DNA from: DASRDR01 sp963812945 [NCBI: uncultured Candidatus Rokubacteria bacterium] | GTDB lineage: Bacteria > Methylomirabilota > Methylomirabilia > Rokubacteriales | Assembly: GCA_963812945.1 (NCBI GenBank) | Contig: CAWEXD010000008.1 | Location: forward strand, 2,728,001 to 2,792,000 | Direction of reading: 5' to 3' | Length of the DNA stretch: 64,000 nt | Part shown: positions 33,951 to 41,896 of the stretch, piece by piece | Numbering within the stretch: position 1 is the stretch's first letter | Layout: each line of letters begins with the position of its first letter | Position numbers and translations under genes: made by a program | Notes under the pieces: model-generated | What the model saw: the letters and a program-made list of their open reading frames with translations, nothing else | What the model was told of the DNA's origin: nothing | The model's database searches: none

Positions 33951-34943
33951 ATGAGAACGCTGCGGATAGTCGCTCTTGCCGTCCTCGCGCTGGCCGTCCT
34001 CGCCTCGGCGGGCCCGGCGGGGGCCCAGGAGTTCGCTCCGGCCGTCGTCTTCGACATGGGGGGCAAGTTCGACAAGTCCTTCAACGAGGCTGCGTTCGCC
34101 GGCGCCGAGCGCTTCAAGAAGGAAACCGGGATCGCGTACCGCGAGTTCGAGGTGACCAACGAGGCCCAGCGCGAGCAGGCGCTCCGGAACATGGCCCGGC
34201 GCGGCTCCAACATCACGGTGGGCATCGGCTTCGCCCAGGCCACCGGCATGGAGAAGGTCGCCAAGGAGTTCCCGAACCTGAAGTTCGCCATCATCGACGC
34301 CGTCGTGGACGCCCCGAACGTGCAGTCCATCGTGTTCAAGGAGCACGAGGGGTCCTTCCTGGTGGGGATGGCGGCGGCCATGGCCTCCAAGACGGGCAAG
34401 GTCGGATTCGTCGGCGGCATGGACATCCCGCTGATCCGCAAGTTCGCCCTCGGCTACGAGGAGGGGGCGAAGTACGTGAACCCGAAGATCGAGATCTTCC
34501 AGAACATGACCGGGACGACGCCGGCGGCCTGGAACGATCCGACGCGCGGCGGCGAGCTCGCGCGGAGCCAGTTCGACCGCGGCGCCGACGTCATCTACGC
34601 GGCCGCCGGCGCGACGGGCCTCGGCGTGCTCCAGGCGGCGAAGGACAAGGGGCGCCTGGCCATCGGCGTCGACTCGAACCAGAACCACCTCCATCCGGGC
34701 ACCATCCTGACCTCGATGATCAAGCGCGTCGACCTGGCCGTCTTCGACGCCTTCAAGACCGCGAAGGACGGGACCTGGAAGGCCGGCGTGCGGAACCTCG
34801 GGGTCAAGGAGGGCGGCGTCGGCTACTCGATCGACCAGCACAACCGGAAGCTGATCACCGCGGAGATGGAGAAGCGGCTCGAGCAGGCGCGCGCCGACAT
34901 CGTGGCCGGCAAGATCAAGGTCACGGACTACATGGCGAAGTAG
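33951..34943 (+). CDS. BMP family ABC transporter substrate-binding protein (nucleoside type)
   Basis: 330-residue lipoprotein-like or secreted binding protein of the basic-membrane-protein family. The signal ends in AGAQ with no lipobox cysteine. Landmarks: VFDMGGKFDKSFNEAAFAGA, ITVGIGFAQATGMEKVAKEF, EHEGSFLVGMAAAMASKTGK, VGFVGGMDIPLIRKFALGYE, GADVIYAAAGATGLGVLQAA and IGVDSNQNHLHPGTILTSM. BMP proteins such as PnrA bind purine nucleosides, others bind broader nucleosides. It leads an operon with an ATPase, two permeases and nucleoside enzymes. Confidence 0.93.
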   Translation: MRTLRIVALAVLALAVLASAGPAGAQEFAPAVVFDMGGKFDKSFNEAAFAGAERFKKETGIAYREFEVTNEAQREQALRNMARRGSNITVGIGFAQATGMEKVAKEFPNLKFAIIDAVVDAPNVQSIVFKEHEGSFLVGMAAAMASKTGKVGFVGGMDIPLIRKFALGYEEGAKYVNPKIEIFQNMTGTTPAAWNDPTRGGELARSQFDRGADVIYAAAGATGLGVLQAAKDKGRLAIGVDSNQNHLHPGTILTSMIKRVDLAVFDAFKTAKDGTWKAGVRNLGVKEGGVGYSIDQHNRKLITAEMEKRLEQARADIVAGKIKVTDYMAK

Positions 34944-35014
34944 GGCGGAACGGCGGCCTCAGGGCCGCCAGGGCAAGCCGTGCTCCTCCGCGCGGACCAC
35001 GTGATCCGCCCATA

Positions 35015-36601
35015 GTGCCGAACGCTCAGACCGGCGCCGCGGGCTCGGTGACGGCGCCGCCGGTCATCGAGCTCCGCGGCATCCACAAGTGGTTCGGGGA
35101 GGTCCACGCCAACCAGGACATCTCGCTCGCCATCCGGGCCGGCACCGTCCACGGGATCATCGGGGAGAACGGCGCCGGCAAGTCGACCCTGATGGGGATC
35201 CTCTACGGCTACCACCTCCCCGACCGGGGCGAGATCCTCGTGCGCGGGCAGCCGGCGGCCATCGAGAGCCCGCAGGACGCGCTCCGGGCGGGGATCGGCA
35301 TGGTGCACCAGCACTTCATGCTGGTGGAGCCGTTCACCGTGCTGGAGAACGTCGTCCTCGGCGTGGAGGGCGGCTTCCTCCTGAAGGCGGGCCTGGCGCG
35401 GGCCCGGGCCGAGCTCCGGCGCCTCGGCCAGGAGTACCACCTCGATGTCGACCTGGACGCCCGGGTCGGGGACCTCGGCGTGGGCCATCGCCAGCGCGTG
35501 GAGATCCTGAAGGCGCTCTACCGGGGCGCCGACGTGCTGATCCTGGACGAGCCGACCGCCGTGCTCACGCCCCAGGAGGCCGACCACCTCTTCCGCATCC
35601 TGCGGGCGCTCCGGGGCGAGGGCAAGACCGTCGTCCTCATCACCCACAAGCTCCGCGAGGTCCGCGAGGTCACCGACGTCGTGACCGTGATGCGCCAGGG
35701 CCGGGTCGTCGCGACGCTGCCCACGGCGGGGACGACGTCGGAGCAGCTGGCGGAGCTGATGGTGGGCCGCAAGGTGAATCTCCGCGTCGAGAAGACGCCC
35801 CCTCGGCCCGGCGAGGCGGTGCTCGAGGTGGACGACCTCGTGGTCGAGGACGGGCTGGGCGTGGAGCGCGTCAAGGGCGTCAGCCTCACGGTGCGGCAGG
35901 GCGAGATCGTCGGGGTGGCCGGCGTCGCCGGCAACGGCCAGTCGGAGCTGCTCGAGGCGCTGGCCGGCATCCGCCCGGTGAAGGCGGGCCGGATCCGGTG
36001 GCGCGGCCGGGACATCGCGGGCCAGGGAGAGCGGTCACCTCGCGCCATGCGCCGGCTCGGGCTGCGCCACGTGCCCGAGGACCGCCAGCGGATGGGCCTC
36101 GTCATCCCCTTCGCGGCCCGCGAGAGCGCCATCCTCGGGTGTCACGACGAGCCGGCTTACAACCGCTGGCTTCGCCTGAGCCGCGGGGCCGTGGCCGCGG
36201 GCTTCCGCCGCCAGGCGGCGGAGTACGACGTCCGGCCCACGGAGGGGGCGCTCCCCACCTCGGCCTTCTCGGGCGGCAACCAGCAGAAGATCGTGCTGGC
36301 CCGCGAGCTCGACCGGAACCCAGACGTCCTCCTGGTCGGCCAGCCCACGCGGGGGGTCGACATCGGGGCAATCGAGTTCATCCACCGCCGCCTCGTGGCG
36401 CTCCGGGACGCCGGGAAGGCGATCCTCCTGGTCTCGGTCGAGCTGGACGAGATCCTCGCGCTCGCCGATCGCATCCTGGTGATGCACGACGGGCGCATCG
36501 TCGGCGAGGTGTCGCAGGCGGGGGCCACCGAGCGCGCCATCGGCCTCATGATGGCGGGCGTGGCGCCGGACGGCGTCCCCGGCCACGCCGAGGCGGGGTA
36601 G
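35015..36601 (+). CDS. nucleoside/sugar ABC transporter ATP-binding protein, duplicated
   Basis: 528 residues holding two ATPase domains, as in the CUT2/BMP-type transporters. In domain 1 the Walker A is GENGAGKST (50-58) and the Walker B is VLILDEPTAVLTP. Domain 2 has the usual degenerate P-loop GVAGNGQSELLEALAG and signature SGGNQQKIVLARELDRNP, with GQPTRGVD in place of a full Walker B glutamate. Only domain 1 is likely to hydrolyse ATP efficiently, which is normal for this class. GTG 35015 is the first plausible start. It drives the permease pair encoded at 36604 and 38566. Confidence 0.93.
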   Translation: MPNAQTGAAGSVTAPPVIELRGIHKWFGEVHANQDISLAIRAGTVHGIIGENGAGKSTLMGILYGYHLPDRGEILVRGQPAAIESPQDALRAGIGMVHQHFMLVEPFTVLENVVLGVEGGFLLKAGLARARAELRRLGQEYHLDVDLDARVGDLGVGHRQRVEILKALYRGADVLILDEPTAVLTPQEADHLFRILRALRGEGKTVVLITHKLREVREVTDVVTVMRQGRVVATLPTAGTTSEQLAELMVGRKVNLRVEKTPPRPGEAVLEVDDLVVEDGLGVERVKGVSLTVRQGEIVGVAGVAGNGQSELLEALAGIRPVKAGRIRWRGRDIAGQGERSPRAMRRLGLRHVPEDRQRMGLVIPFAARESAILGCHDEPAYNRWLRLSRGAVAAGFRRQAAEYDVRPTEGALPTSAFSGGNQQKIVLARELDRNPDVLLVGQPTRGVDIGAIEFIHRRLVALRDAGKAILLVSVELDEILALADRILVMHDGRIVGEVSQAGATERAIGLMMAGVAPDGVPGHAEAG

Positions 36602-36603
36602 CC

Positions 36604-37710
36604 GTGGCCGCTCCCGCGCGCCGCGCCCCCGCCTGGGTGAGCGTGGCGCTCCTGCCGGTCGCCAATCTGGCCATCGCCCTCCTCCTGTCGGGCGTGGTCG
36701 TGGTCCTGATCGGCGAGAGCCCGGTCCGGGCGCTTCGCCTCCTGGTCGCGGGCGCCTTCGGCAACGCGGAGGCCATCGGCTACACCCTCTACTACGCGAC
36801 GAACTTCGTCTTCACGGGCCTGGCGGTGGCCGTCGCGTTCCACGGCGGGCTCTTCAACATCGGCGCCGAGGGCCAGGCATACATCGCCGGCCTCGGGGTG
36901 GCGCTTCTCTGCCTCGCGGCCGGCGGCTGGCCGCCCATCCTGGTCGTCCCGGCCGCCGTCGCCGTGGCCGCGCTCGGCGGGGCGGCCTGGGCGTTCGTGC
37001 CCGGCTGGCTCCAGGCTCGCCGCGGCAGCCACGTCGTCATCACGACGATCATGTTCAACTTCATCGCCGCCGCGCTGATGACGCATCTCCTCGTGAACGT
37101 GCTGATCAAGCCCGGACAGCAATCGCCGGAGACGCGCGAGTTCGACCCGAGCACGTGGCTGCCCCAGCTCCACGGCCTCTTCCGGTGGCTCGGCTGGGAG
37201 CTCGCCAGCGCGCCGCTCAACCTCTCGGCCCTCTTCGCGCTGGCGGCCGGCACGCTGGTGTGGTTCTACCTCTGGCACACGCGCTGGGGATACGAGCTCC
37301 GCGCGCTCGGCCACAACGAAACGGCCGCGGTGTACGCGGGGATCCCGCCGGCGCGCACGGTCATCGTGACCATGTCGATCTCCGGCGCGCTGGCGGGGCT
37401 CATGAGCCTGAACGAGGTGATGGGGGTCCAGCACCGCCTGCTCCTCAACATGCCGGGAGGCGCGGGCTACGTCGGCATCGCGGTCGCCCTGATGGGCCGC
37501 AACCACCCCGTCGGGATCACGCTGGCCGCCATCCTGTTCGGCGCGCTCTATCAGGGGGGGTCCGAGCTGTCGTTCGACATGCCCAAGCTCACGCGGGACA
37601 TGGTCGTGGTCATCCAGGGGCTGATCATCCTCGTCTGCGGCGCGCTCGAGCACGCGCTCCGCCGGCCCGTCGAGGCCCTGTTCCGCCGGCCGGCGGCCGC
37701 CGCGGAATGA
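36604..37710 (+). CDS. nucleoside ABC transporter permease 1
   Basis: 368 residues of the BPD_transp_2 family. GTG 36604 follows the ATPase TAG by two bases. It has GLAVAVAFHGGLFNIGAEGQ and ELRALGHNETAAVYAGIPPA, the conserved cytoplasmic loop, and a C-terminal helix. About eight to ten membrane segments. This is the larger of the two permeases of BMP-type systems. Its end is followed by YbjQ and cupin genes before the second permease, which is an unusual arrangement. Confidence 0.92.
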   Translation: MAAPARRAPAWVSVALLPVANLAIALLLSGVVVVLIGESPVRALRLLVAGAFGNAEAIGYTLYYATNFVFTGLAVAVAFHGGLFNIGAEGQAYIAGLGVALLCLAAGGWPPILVVPAAVAVAALGGAAWAFVPGWLQARRGSHVVITTIMFNFIAAALMTHLLVNVLIKPGQQSPETREFDPSTWLPQLHGLFRWLGWELASAPLNLSALFALAAGTLVWFYLWHTRWGYELRALGHNETAAVYAGIPPARTVIVTMSISGALAGLMSLNEVMGVQHRLLLNMPGGAGYVGIAVALMGRNHPVGITLAAILFGALYQGGSELSFDMPKLTRDMVVVIQGLIILVCGALEHALRRPVEALFRRPAAAAE

Positions 37711-37758
37711 GCGTGCCGCGGGGCGATGGATGAGAGTGGTCGCCAGACTGGAGGAGCG

Positions 37759-38115
37759 ATGCTGACGAGCACGACGTTCGAGGTTCCGGGCGCGCGGATC
37801 GTGCGGTGCCTCGGGGTGGTCCGGGGCATCACGGTCCGGACTCGATCCCTTCCCCTCACCATCCTCGGCAGCCTGCAGACGCTGTTCGGCGGACGGGTCA
37901 GCATTTTCACCGACCTGTGCGAGGCGGCCCGGGAGGAGTCCTTCCGGCTGATGGTCTCGCACGCCAGGGATCTTGGCGCCTCCGCGATCGTCGGCGTCCG
38001 CTATGACACCGGGCCGATCATGGGCGCGGCGGAGGTCCTGTGCTACGGGACCGCGGTCGTGACGGAGACCCTCGACACCCGCTCGCCGCGGGACTCGGCG
38101 CGGGGCGGAGCGTAA
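37759..38115 (+). CDS. YbjQ/UPF0145 family protein
   Basis: 118 residues from ATG 37759, which has GGAGGAG (37749-37755) in front; an upstream in-frame start at 37726 lacks a site. The sequence TTFEVPGARIVRCLGVVRGI, LCEAAREESFRLMVSHARDL and ASAIVGVRYDTG is that of the pentameric YbjQ family (DUF74), with suspected heavy-metal binding and no settled function. It is inserted between two subunits of the nucleoside transporter. Confidence 0.88.
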   Translation: MLTSTTFEVPGARIVRCLGVVRGITVRTRSLPLTILGSLQTLFGGRVSIFTDLCEAAREESFRLMVSHARDLGASAIVGVRYDTGPIMGAAEVLCYGTAVVTETLDTRSPRDSARGGA

Positions 38116-38116
38116 C

Positions 38117-38566
38117 GTGCCCCGAGCCGGCGGACGGAGCGTCAGCGGCCGCCCGCGCGCCGCCTTCGATCCGTACGCCACCCTCGTCCACCTGCGCGAG
38201 GACGGCCGGGCGCTCCCCATCGCTTGGGCGCCGGGCATTTTCACGCGGCTCGGGGCGCGGGGCCAAGACCGCGTGGTGGGGGCAAAGCACGGCGTCGTGC
38301 CCGCCGACTTTCACGCGGACGAATGGGAGATGCACCCGCGCGGCGACGAGGCGCTCTATCTCCTCCGCGGCGCGGTGGACGTCATCCTGGACGAGCCGGC
38401 GGGCGAGCGGGCCTTCCGCCTCCGGGGCGGGCAGGCATGCCTCGTCCCGCGCGGCATCTGGCACCGGCTCGTCCTCCGCCGGCCCAGCGACCTCCTGTTC
38501 ATAACCCCGGTCCGCGGCACGCGGCATCGCCCGGTTGGCGCGGCGGCGACGGATGGGCACGGGTGA
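38117..38566 (+). CDS. cupin domain protein
   Basis: 149 residues from GTG 38117, one base after the YbjQ stop. HADEWEMHPRGDEALYLLRG (residues 72-91) is cupin motif 1 with His/His/Glu-type ligands, and ACLVPRGIWHRLVL is motif 2. It may bind a sugar, nucleoside or metal, or act as an epimerase-like small enzyme. Its stop overlaps the next permease start (TGATG), so it is clearly part of the transporter operon. The function is not settled. Confidence 0.85.
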   Translation: MPRAGGRSVSGRPRAAFDPYATLVHLREDGRALPIAWAPGIFTRLGARGQDRVVGAKHGVVPADFHADEWEMHPRGDEALYLLRGAVDVILDEPAGERAFRLRGGQACLVPRGIWHRLVLRRPSDLLFITPVRGTRHRPVGAAATDGHG

Positions 38567-39540
38567 TGAGCGAGGGCTTCCTCCTCCTGGCCCTCCTCAC
38601 CGACGCGACGATGCGCGGGGCGGCGCCGCTCGTCCTGGCGGCGCTCGGCGGGCTCTTCGCCGAGCGGTCAGGCGTCGTCGACATCGGGCTGGAGGGCAAG
38701 ATGCTGGCCGCGGCGTTCGCCGCCGCCGCGACGGCGGCGGTCACCGGGTCCGCCTGGGCCGGGCTCGCGGCCGGCATCGCCGCGTCGGTCGCGCTGGCGC
38801 TCGTGCACGGCCTGGCCTGCGTCACCTATCAGGGCAACCAGGTCGTCTCCGGAATGGCGCTGAACATCCTCGTCTCGGGGCTGACGGTCGTCCTCGGCTA
38901 CGCGTGGTTCCAGGAGGGCGGCCAGACCCCGCTCCTGTCGGGCGCCGCGCGCTTCGCGCCCATCGACCTGCCCGGCGCCGCCGCGCTGTCGTGGGTGCCG
39001 GGGCTCGGCCTCCTCTACGGCGAGGTGCTGAGCGGGCACAACATCCTCGTGTACATGGCGGGGGCCGCCGTTCCCGCCGTGGCGTGGCTCGTCTACCGGA
39101 CGCGCTTCGGTCTCAGGCTCCGCGCGGTCGGCGACAGCCCGGGGGCCGTCGACACCGCGGGCATCTCGGTGGCGGCCACGCGCTACCGGGCGCTGGCCGT
39201 CGGCGGAATCCTGTGCGGCCTGTCCGGCGCGTACCTGTCGATCGCGCACCACTCGTCGTTCATCCGCGACATGTCGGCCGGGAAGGGCTATCTCGCGCTC
39301 GCCGCCTTGATCTTCGGCCAGTGGCGCCCGGTGCCGACGCTCGGCGCGTGTCTCCTCTTCGCGTTCGCCGACGTCATCCAGGTCCGGCTCCAGGGGACGC
39401 CGCTCCCGGGCGTGGGGGTGGTGCCGGTCCAGCTCATCCAGGCCATTCCGTATATCCTGACGGTGGCTCTCCTGGCCGGGTTCGTCGGACGCGCCGTGGC
39501 ACCGCGGGCCATCGGCGTTCCCTACGTCAAGGAGCGTTGA
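38566..39540 (+). CDS. nucleoside ABC transporter permease 2
   Basis: 324-residue BPD_transp_2 permease (the smaller partner of the pair). Motifs: APLVLAALGGLFAERSGVVD with IGLEGKMLAAAFAAAA, CVTYQGNQVVSGMALNILVS and GLRLRAVGDSPGAVDTAGIS. ATG 38566 shares a base with the cupin stop; GTG 38563 is an alternative. The cytidine deaminase begins 3 bp downstream, which ties transport to nucleoside processing. Confidence 0.92.
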   Translation: MSEGFLLLALLTDATMRGAAPLVLAALGGLFAERSGVVDIGLEGKMLAAAFAAAATAAVTGSAWAGLAAGIAASVALALVHGLACVTYQGNQVVSGMALNILVSGLTVVLGYAWFQEGGQTPLLSGAARFAPIDLPGAAALSWVPGLGLLYGEVLSGHNILVYMAGAAVPAVAWLVYRTRFGLRLRAVGDSPGAVDTAGISVAATRYRALAVGGILCGLSGAYLSIAHHSSFIRDMSAGKGYLALAALIFGQWRPVPTLGACLLFAFADVIQVRLQGTPLPGVGVVPVQLIQAIPYILTVALLAGFVGRAVAPRAIGVPYVKER

Positions 39541-39543
39541 GCC

Positions 39544-39987
39544 GTGAGTGACTCGCTCCCCGAGATGCTGGACGTCGCGCGGCGAGCGCTCGCCCGCGCC
39601 CACGCGCCCTACTCGCACTTCCGCGTCGGCGCGTGTCTCCGGGCCGCGAGCGGCCGGCTCCACGCCGGCTGCAACGTGGAGAACGCAGCCTACCCGGTCG
39701 GCCAGTGCGCCGAGGCCACCGCCGTCGGCGTCATGGTCGCCGCCGGTGACCGGCAGATCGTCGAGGCCCTCGTGGTGACCGAGGGCGCGGAGCCCTGCGC
39801 CCCCTGCGGCCGGTGCCGCCAGCAGCTCGCCGAGTTCGCGCGCCCGGACACGCGGATCCATCTCTGCGGGCCGGAGGGCGTGCGCCTGACGGTGACGCTC
39901 GGCGAGCTCCTGCCGCTCGCCTTCGGCCCCGAGACGCTCGGCCCGCGGCACCCCCGCCCCGGCGAGACCGGGGAGAGCGGCGCTTGA
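39544..39987 (+). CDS. cdd: cytidine deaminase
   Basis: 147-residue tetrameric-type cytidine deaminase: (deoxy)cytidine to (deoxy)uridine plus ammonia. Zinc ligands are Cys55 in QCAEATA and Cys88/Cys91 in APCGRCRQQ, and Glu57 is the proton shuttle. The substrate loop GCNVENAAYPVG (42-53) is typical. A roughly 20-residue Pro/Gly/Arg-rich tail follows the domain. GTG 39544. It lies between the transporter and thymidine phosphorylase in the same direction. Confidence 0.94.
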   Translation: MSDSLPEMLDVARRALARAHAPYSHFRVGACLRAASGRLHAGCNVENAAYPVGQCAEATAVGVMVAAGDRQIVEALVVTEGAEPCAPCGRCRQQLAEFARPDTRIHLCGPEGVRLTVTLGELLPLAFGPETLGPRHPRPGETGESGA

Positions 39988-39991
39988 CTGA

Positions 39992-40011
39992 GGTAGCTTC
40001 CGGAAGCTACC
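39992..40011. promoter_or_regulatory. perfect 20-bp palindrome, probable antitoxin operator
   Basis: GGTAGCTTCCGGAAGCTACC is a perfect 20-bp palindrome, with its end 9 bases before the antitoxin ATG at 40021 and a TTGACT hexamer (39984-39989) just upstream, so it would lie inside the promoter. Phd-type antitoxins repress their own operon through such palindromes. The position suggests autoregulation of the module. Confidence 0.6.
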
Positions 40012-40020
40012 AATGATGCC

Positions 40021-40311
40021 ATGCGGGCGGTCGGCTTGAAGGTCCTGAAAAACAAGCTCTCGGAGTACGTTCGGCTGGCCCAGGGCGGCGAGACGATTCT
40101 CGTGACGGATCGAGACCGGGTCGTCGCCGAGCTCGTCCCCCCCCAGGCGGGCCGCAGCCCCGCAGTGGCCGACGCCGTCCTGGCCGAGCTCATGCGGCAG
40201 GGGTGGGTCACCCCCCCGGCCCGCCCGCTGACCGGGCCCCCTCGGCAAGCTCCGGTGCTGGCCTTCGAGGAGCTGATGCGCGACCTCGATGAGGCCCGCG
40301 CCGACCGATGA
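40021..40311 (+). CDS. type II toxin-antitoxin antitoxin, Phd/YefM family
   Basis: 96 residues. The N-terminal domain (VGLKVLKNKLSEYVRLAQGG followed by ETILVTDRDRVVAELVPP) is the Phd/YefM dimerisation and DNA-binding fold. The C-terminal half is proline-rich and variable, as expected for a toxin-neutralising tail. The stop overlaps the ATG of a PIN-domain gene (ATGA). The antitoxin looks intact. The module sits between cytidine deaminase and thymidine phosphorylase. Confidence 0.85.
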   Translation: MRAVGLKVLKNKLSEYVRLAQGGETILVTDRDRVVAELVPPQAGRSPAVADAVLAELMRQGWVTPPARPLTGPPRQAPVLAFEELMRDLDEARADR

Positions 40312-40538
40312 TCTACCTCGACGCGTCGGTCGCTCTGGCCCAGCTCTTCGCGGTAGATCGCCAGCCGTCGGAGGATCTGTGGCGCGAGCCTCTCACGGCG
40401 AGCCGAGCGCTGGACGCGTTGCACCTGGCCACCATGGCGTTCCTCCGGAGTCACGGACAGCCGATCGAGCTGGCCAGCTATGACGCCCGCCTGCTAGCGG
40501 CGGCTCGAGCACTCCAGATCCCGACCCGCCGGCTCTGA
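40308..40538 (+). CDS. PIN-domain toxin with a large internal deletion
   Basis: 76 residues, versus about 130-140 for VapC-like PIN toxins. It keeps the first strand with Asp5 ([14 protein letters not shown]) and the C-terminal part ([16 protein letters not shown] with Asp36, [16 protein letters not shown] with Asp59). The middle helices that carry the second acidic residue are missing: residues around [14 protein letters not shown] join what are normally distant segments. The reading frame is preserved across the deletion. RNase activity is unlikely. It remains translationally coupled to the antitoxin. Confidence 0.75.
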   Translation: MIYLDASVALAQLFAVDRQPSEDLWREPLTASRALDALHLATMAFLRSHGQPIELASYDARLLAAARALQIPTRRL

Positions 40539-40561
40539 CAGTACCTGACCGAGCCGACGCC

Positions 40562-41896
40562 GTGGCAGCATCACCGCCCGCGGAGCTCATCCGCCACAAG
40601 CGCGACGGCGGGATCCTCAGCGACCAGGAAATCGCGGGCCTGGTCACCGGCATCACGGACGGCTCGATGAGCGAGGGTCAGGTCGCCGCTCTCGCCATGG
40701 CGATCTATTTCCGCGGGATGACCTGGGATGAGTGCGCCGCGCTCACGCGGGCCATGGCGCGCTCGGGCGTTGTGCTCGACTGGTCCGGGGAGGGGCTCGG
40801 CGGCCCGATCCTCGACAAGCATTCGACCGGCGGCGTCGGCGACACGGTCAGCCTGATCCTCGCGCCCGTGGTGGCGGCCTGCGGGGGCTTCGTGCCCATG
40901 ATCTCGGGCCGGGGGCTGGGCCACACCGGCGGCACGCTCGACAAGCTCGCGAGCATCCCCGGCTACGACGCGACCCCCGATCTCCCGCGCTTCCGGGCGG
41001 CGGTGCGCCAGGCCGGCTGCGCCATCGTCGGCCAGACGGCTGAGCTCGCCCCCGCCGACCAGCGGCTCTACGCGATCCGCGACGTCACGGCCACGGTCGA
41101 CTCCATTCCGCTCATCACCGCGTCGATCCTTTCGAAGAAGCTCGCGGCCGGGCTCGACGCGCTCGTGATGGACGTGAAGGTCGGCTCCGGCGCCTTCGCG
41201 GGATCGCTCGAGGCCGCCCAGGCGCTCGCCGAGAGCCTGGTGACGGTCGCGGGCGACGCGGGGCTCCGGACGGTCGCCTGGCTCACCGACATGAACCAGG
41301 CCCTGGGCCACGACGTGGGCAACGCGCTGGAGGTCCTCGAGGCGATCGACTTCCTGACGGGGCCGCGGCGCGAATCCCGGCTTCACGCCGTCGTCGCGAC
41401 GATGGCTCGCGAGATGCTGCTCCTCGGCGGACTCGCCCGTGACGACGCCGAGGCCTCCGACGCCGCCGCGCGTGCCCTCGCCTCCGGCGCCGCGGCCGAG
41501 CGCTTCGCGCGCATGGTCGTGGCGCTCGGGGGCCCGTCCGACCTCCTGGAGCACCCGGAGCGCCACTTGCCGCGGGCGCCCGTCCAGCTGGCCGCCATGC
41601 CCGAGCGCGCCGGAATCGTCACGCGGGTGGACGCGCGGATGCTAGGTCTCGCCGTGGTGGCGCTCGGTGGAGGCCGGCGCCGCGCCGACGACCTCGTGGA
41701 CCCCGCCGTCGGGCTCGCGGACGTCGCCGGCCTCGGGGATGCGGTCGGGCGCGACCAGCCGCTCGCGGTCGTGCACGCCCGGTCGGCCGCCGACGCCGAG
41801 GCGGCCGTCCTGGCCGTCCGGGGCGCCATGACGGTAGGCGAGGAGCCTCCGTCCGCCGGCCCGCCGGTGCTGCAGCGCATCGGGCGGGCAGCGTGA
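40562..41896 (+). CDS. deoA: thymidine (pyrimidine-nucleoside) phosphorylase
   Basis: 444 residues, the usual length of the thymidine/pyrimidine-nucleoside phosphorylase family. The phosphate-binding KHSTGGVGD is at 86-94 and the family signature [20 protein letters not shown] at 115-134; a downstream conserved stretch is [20 protein letters not shown]. It splits thymidine or deoxyuridine (and, in some members, uridine) to base and (deoxy)ribose 1-phosphate. GTG 40562. The end overlaps the next gene by GTGA. Confidence 0.94.
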   Translation: MAASPPAELIRHKRDGGILSDQEIAGLVTGITDGSMSEGQVAALAMAIYFRGMTWDECAALTRAMARSGVVLDWSGEGLGGPILDKHSTGGVGDTVSLILAPVVAACGGFVPMISGRGLGHTGGTLDKLASIPGYDATPDLPRFRAAVRQAGCAIVGQTAELAPADQRLYAIRDVTATVDSIPLITASILSKKLAAGLDALVMDVKVGSGAFAGSLEAAQALAESLVTVAGDAGLRTVAWLTDMNQALGHDVGNALEVLEAIDFLTGPRRESRLHAVVATMAREMLLLGGLARDDAEASDAAARALASGAAAERFARMVVALGGPSDLLEHPERHLPRAPVQLAAMPERAGIVTRVDARMLGLAVVALGGGRRRADDLVDPAVGLADVAGLGDAVGRDQPLAVVHARSAADAEAAVLAVRGAMTVGEEPPSAGPPVLQRIGRAA

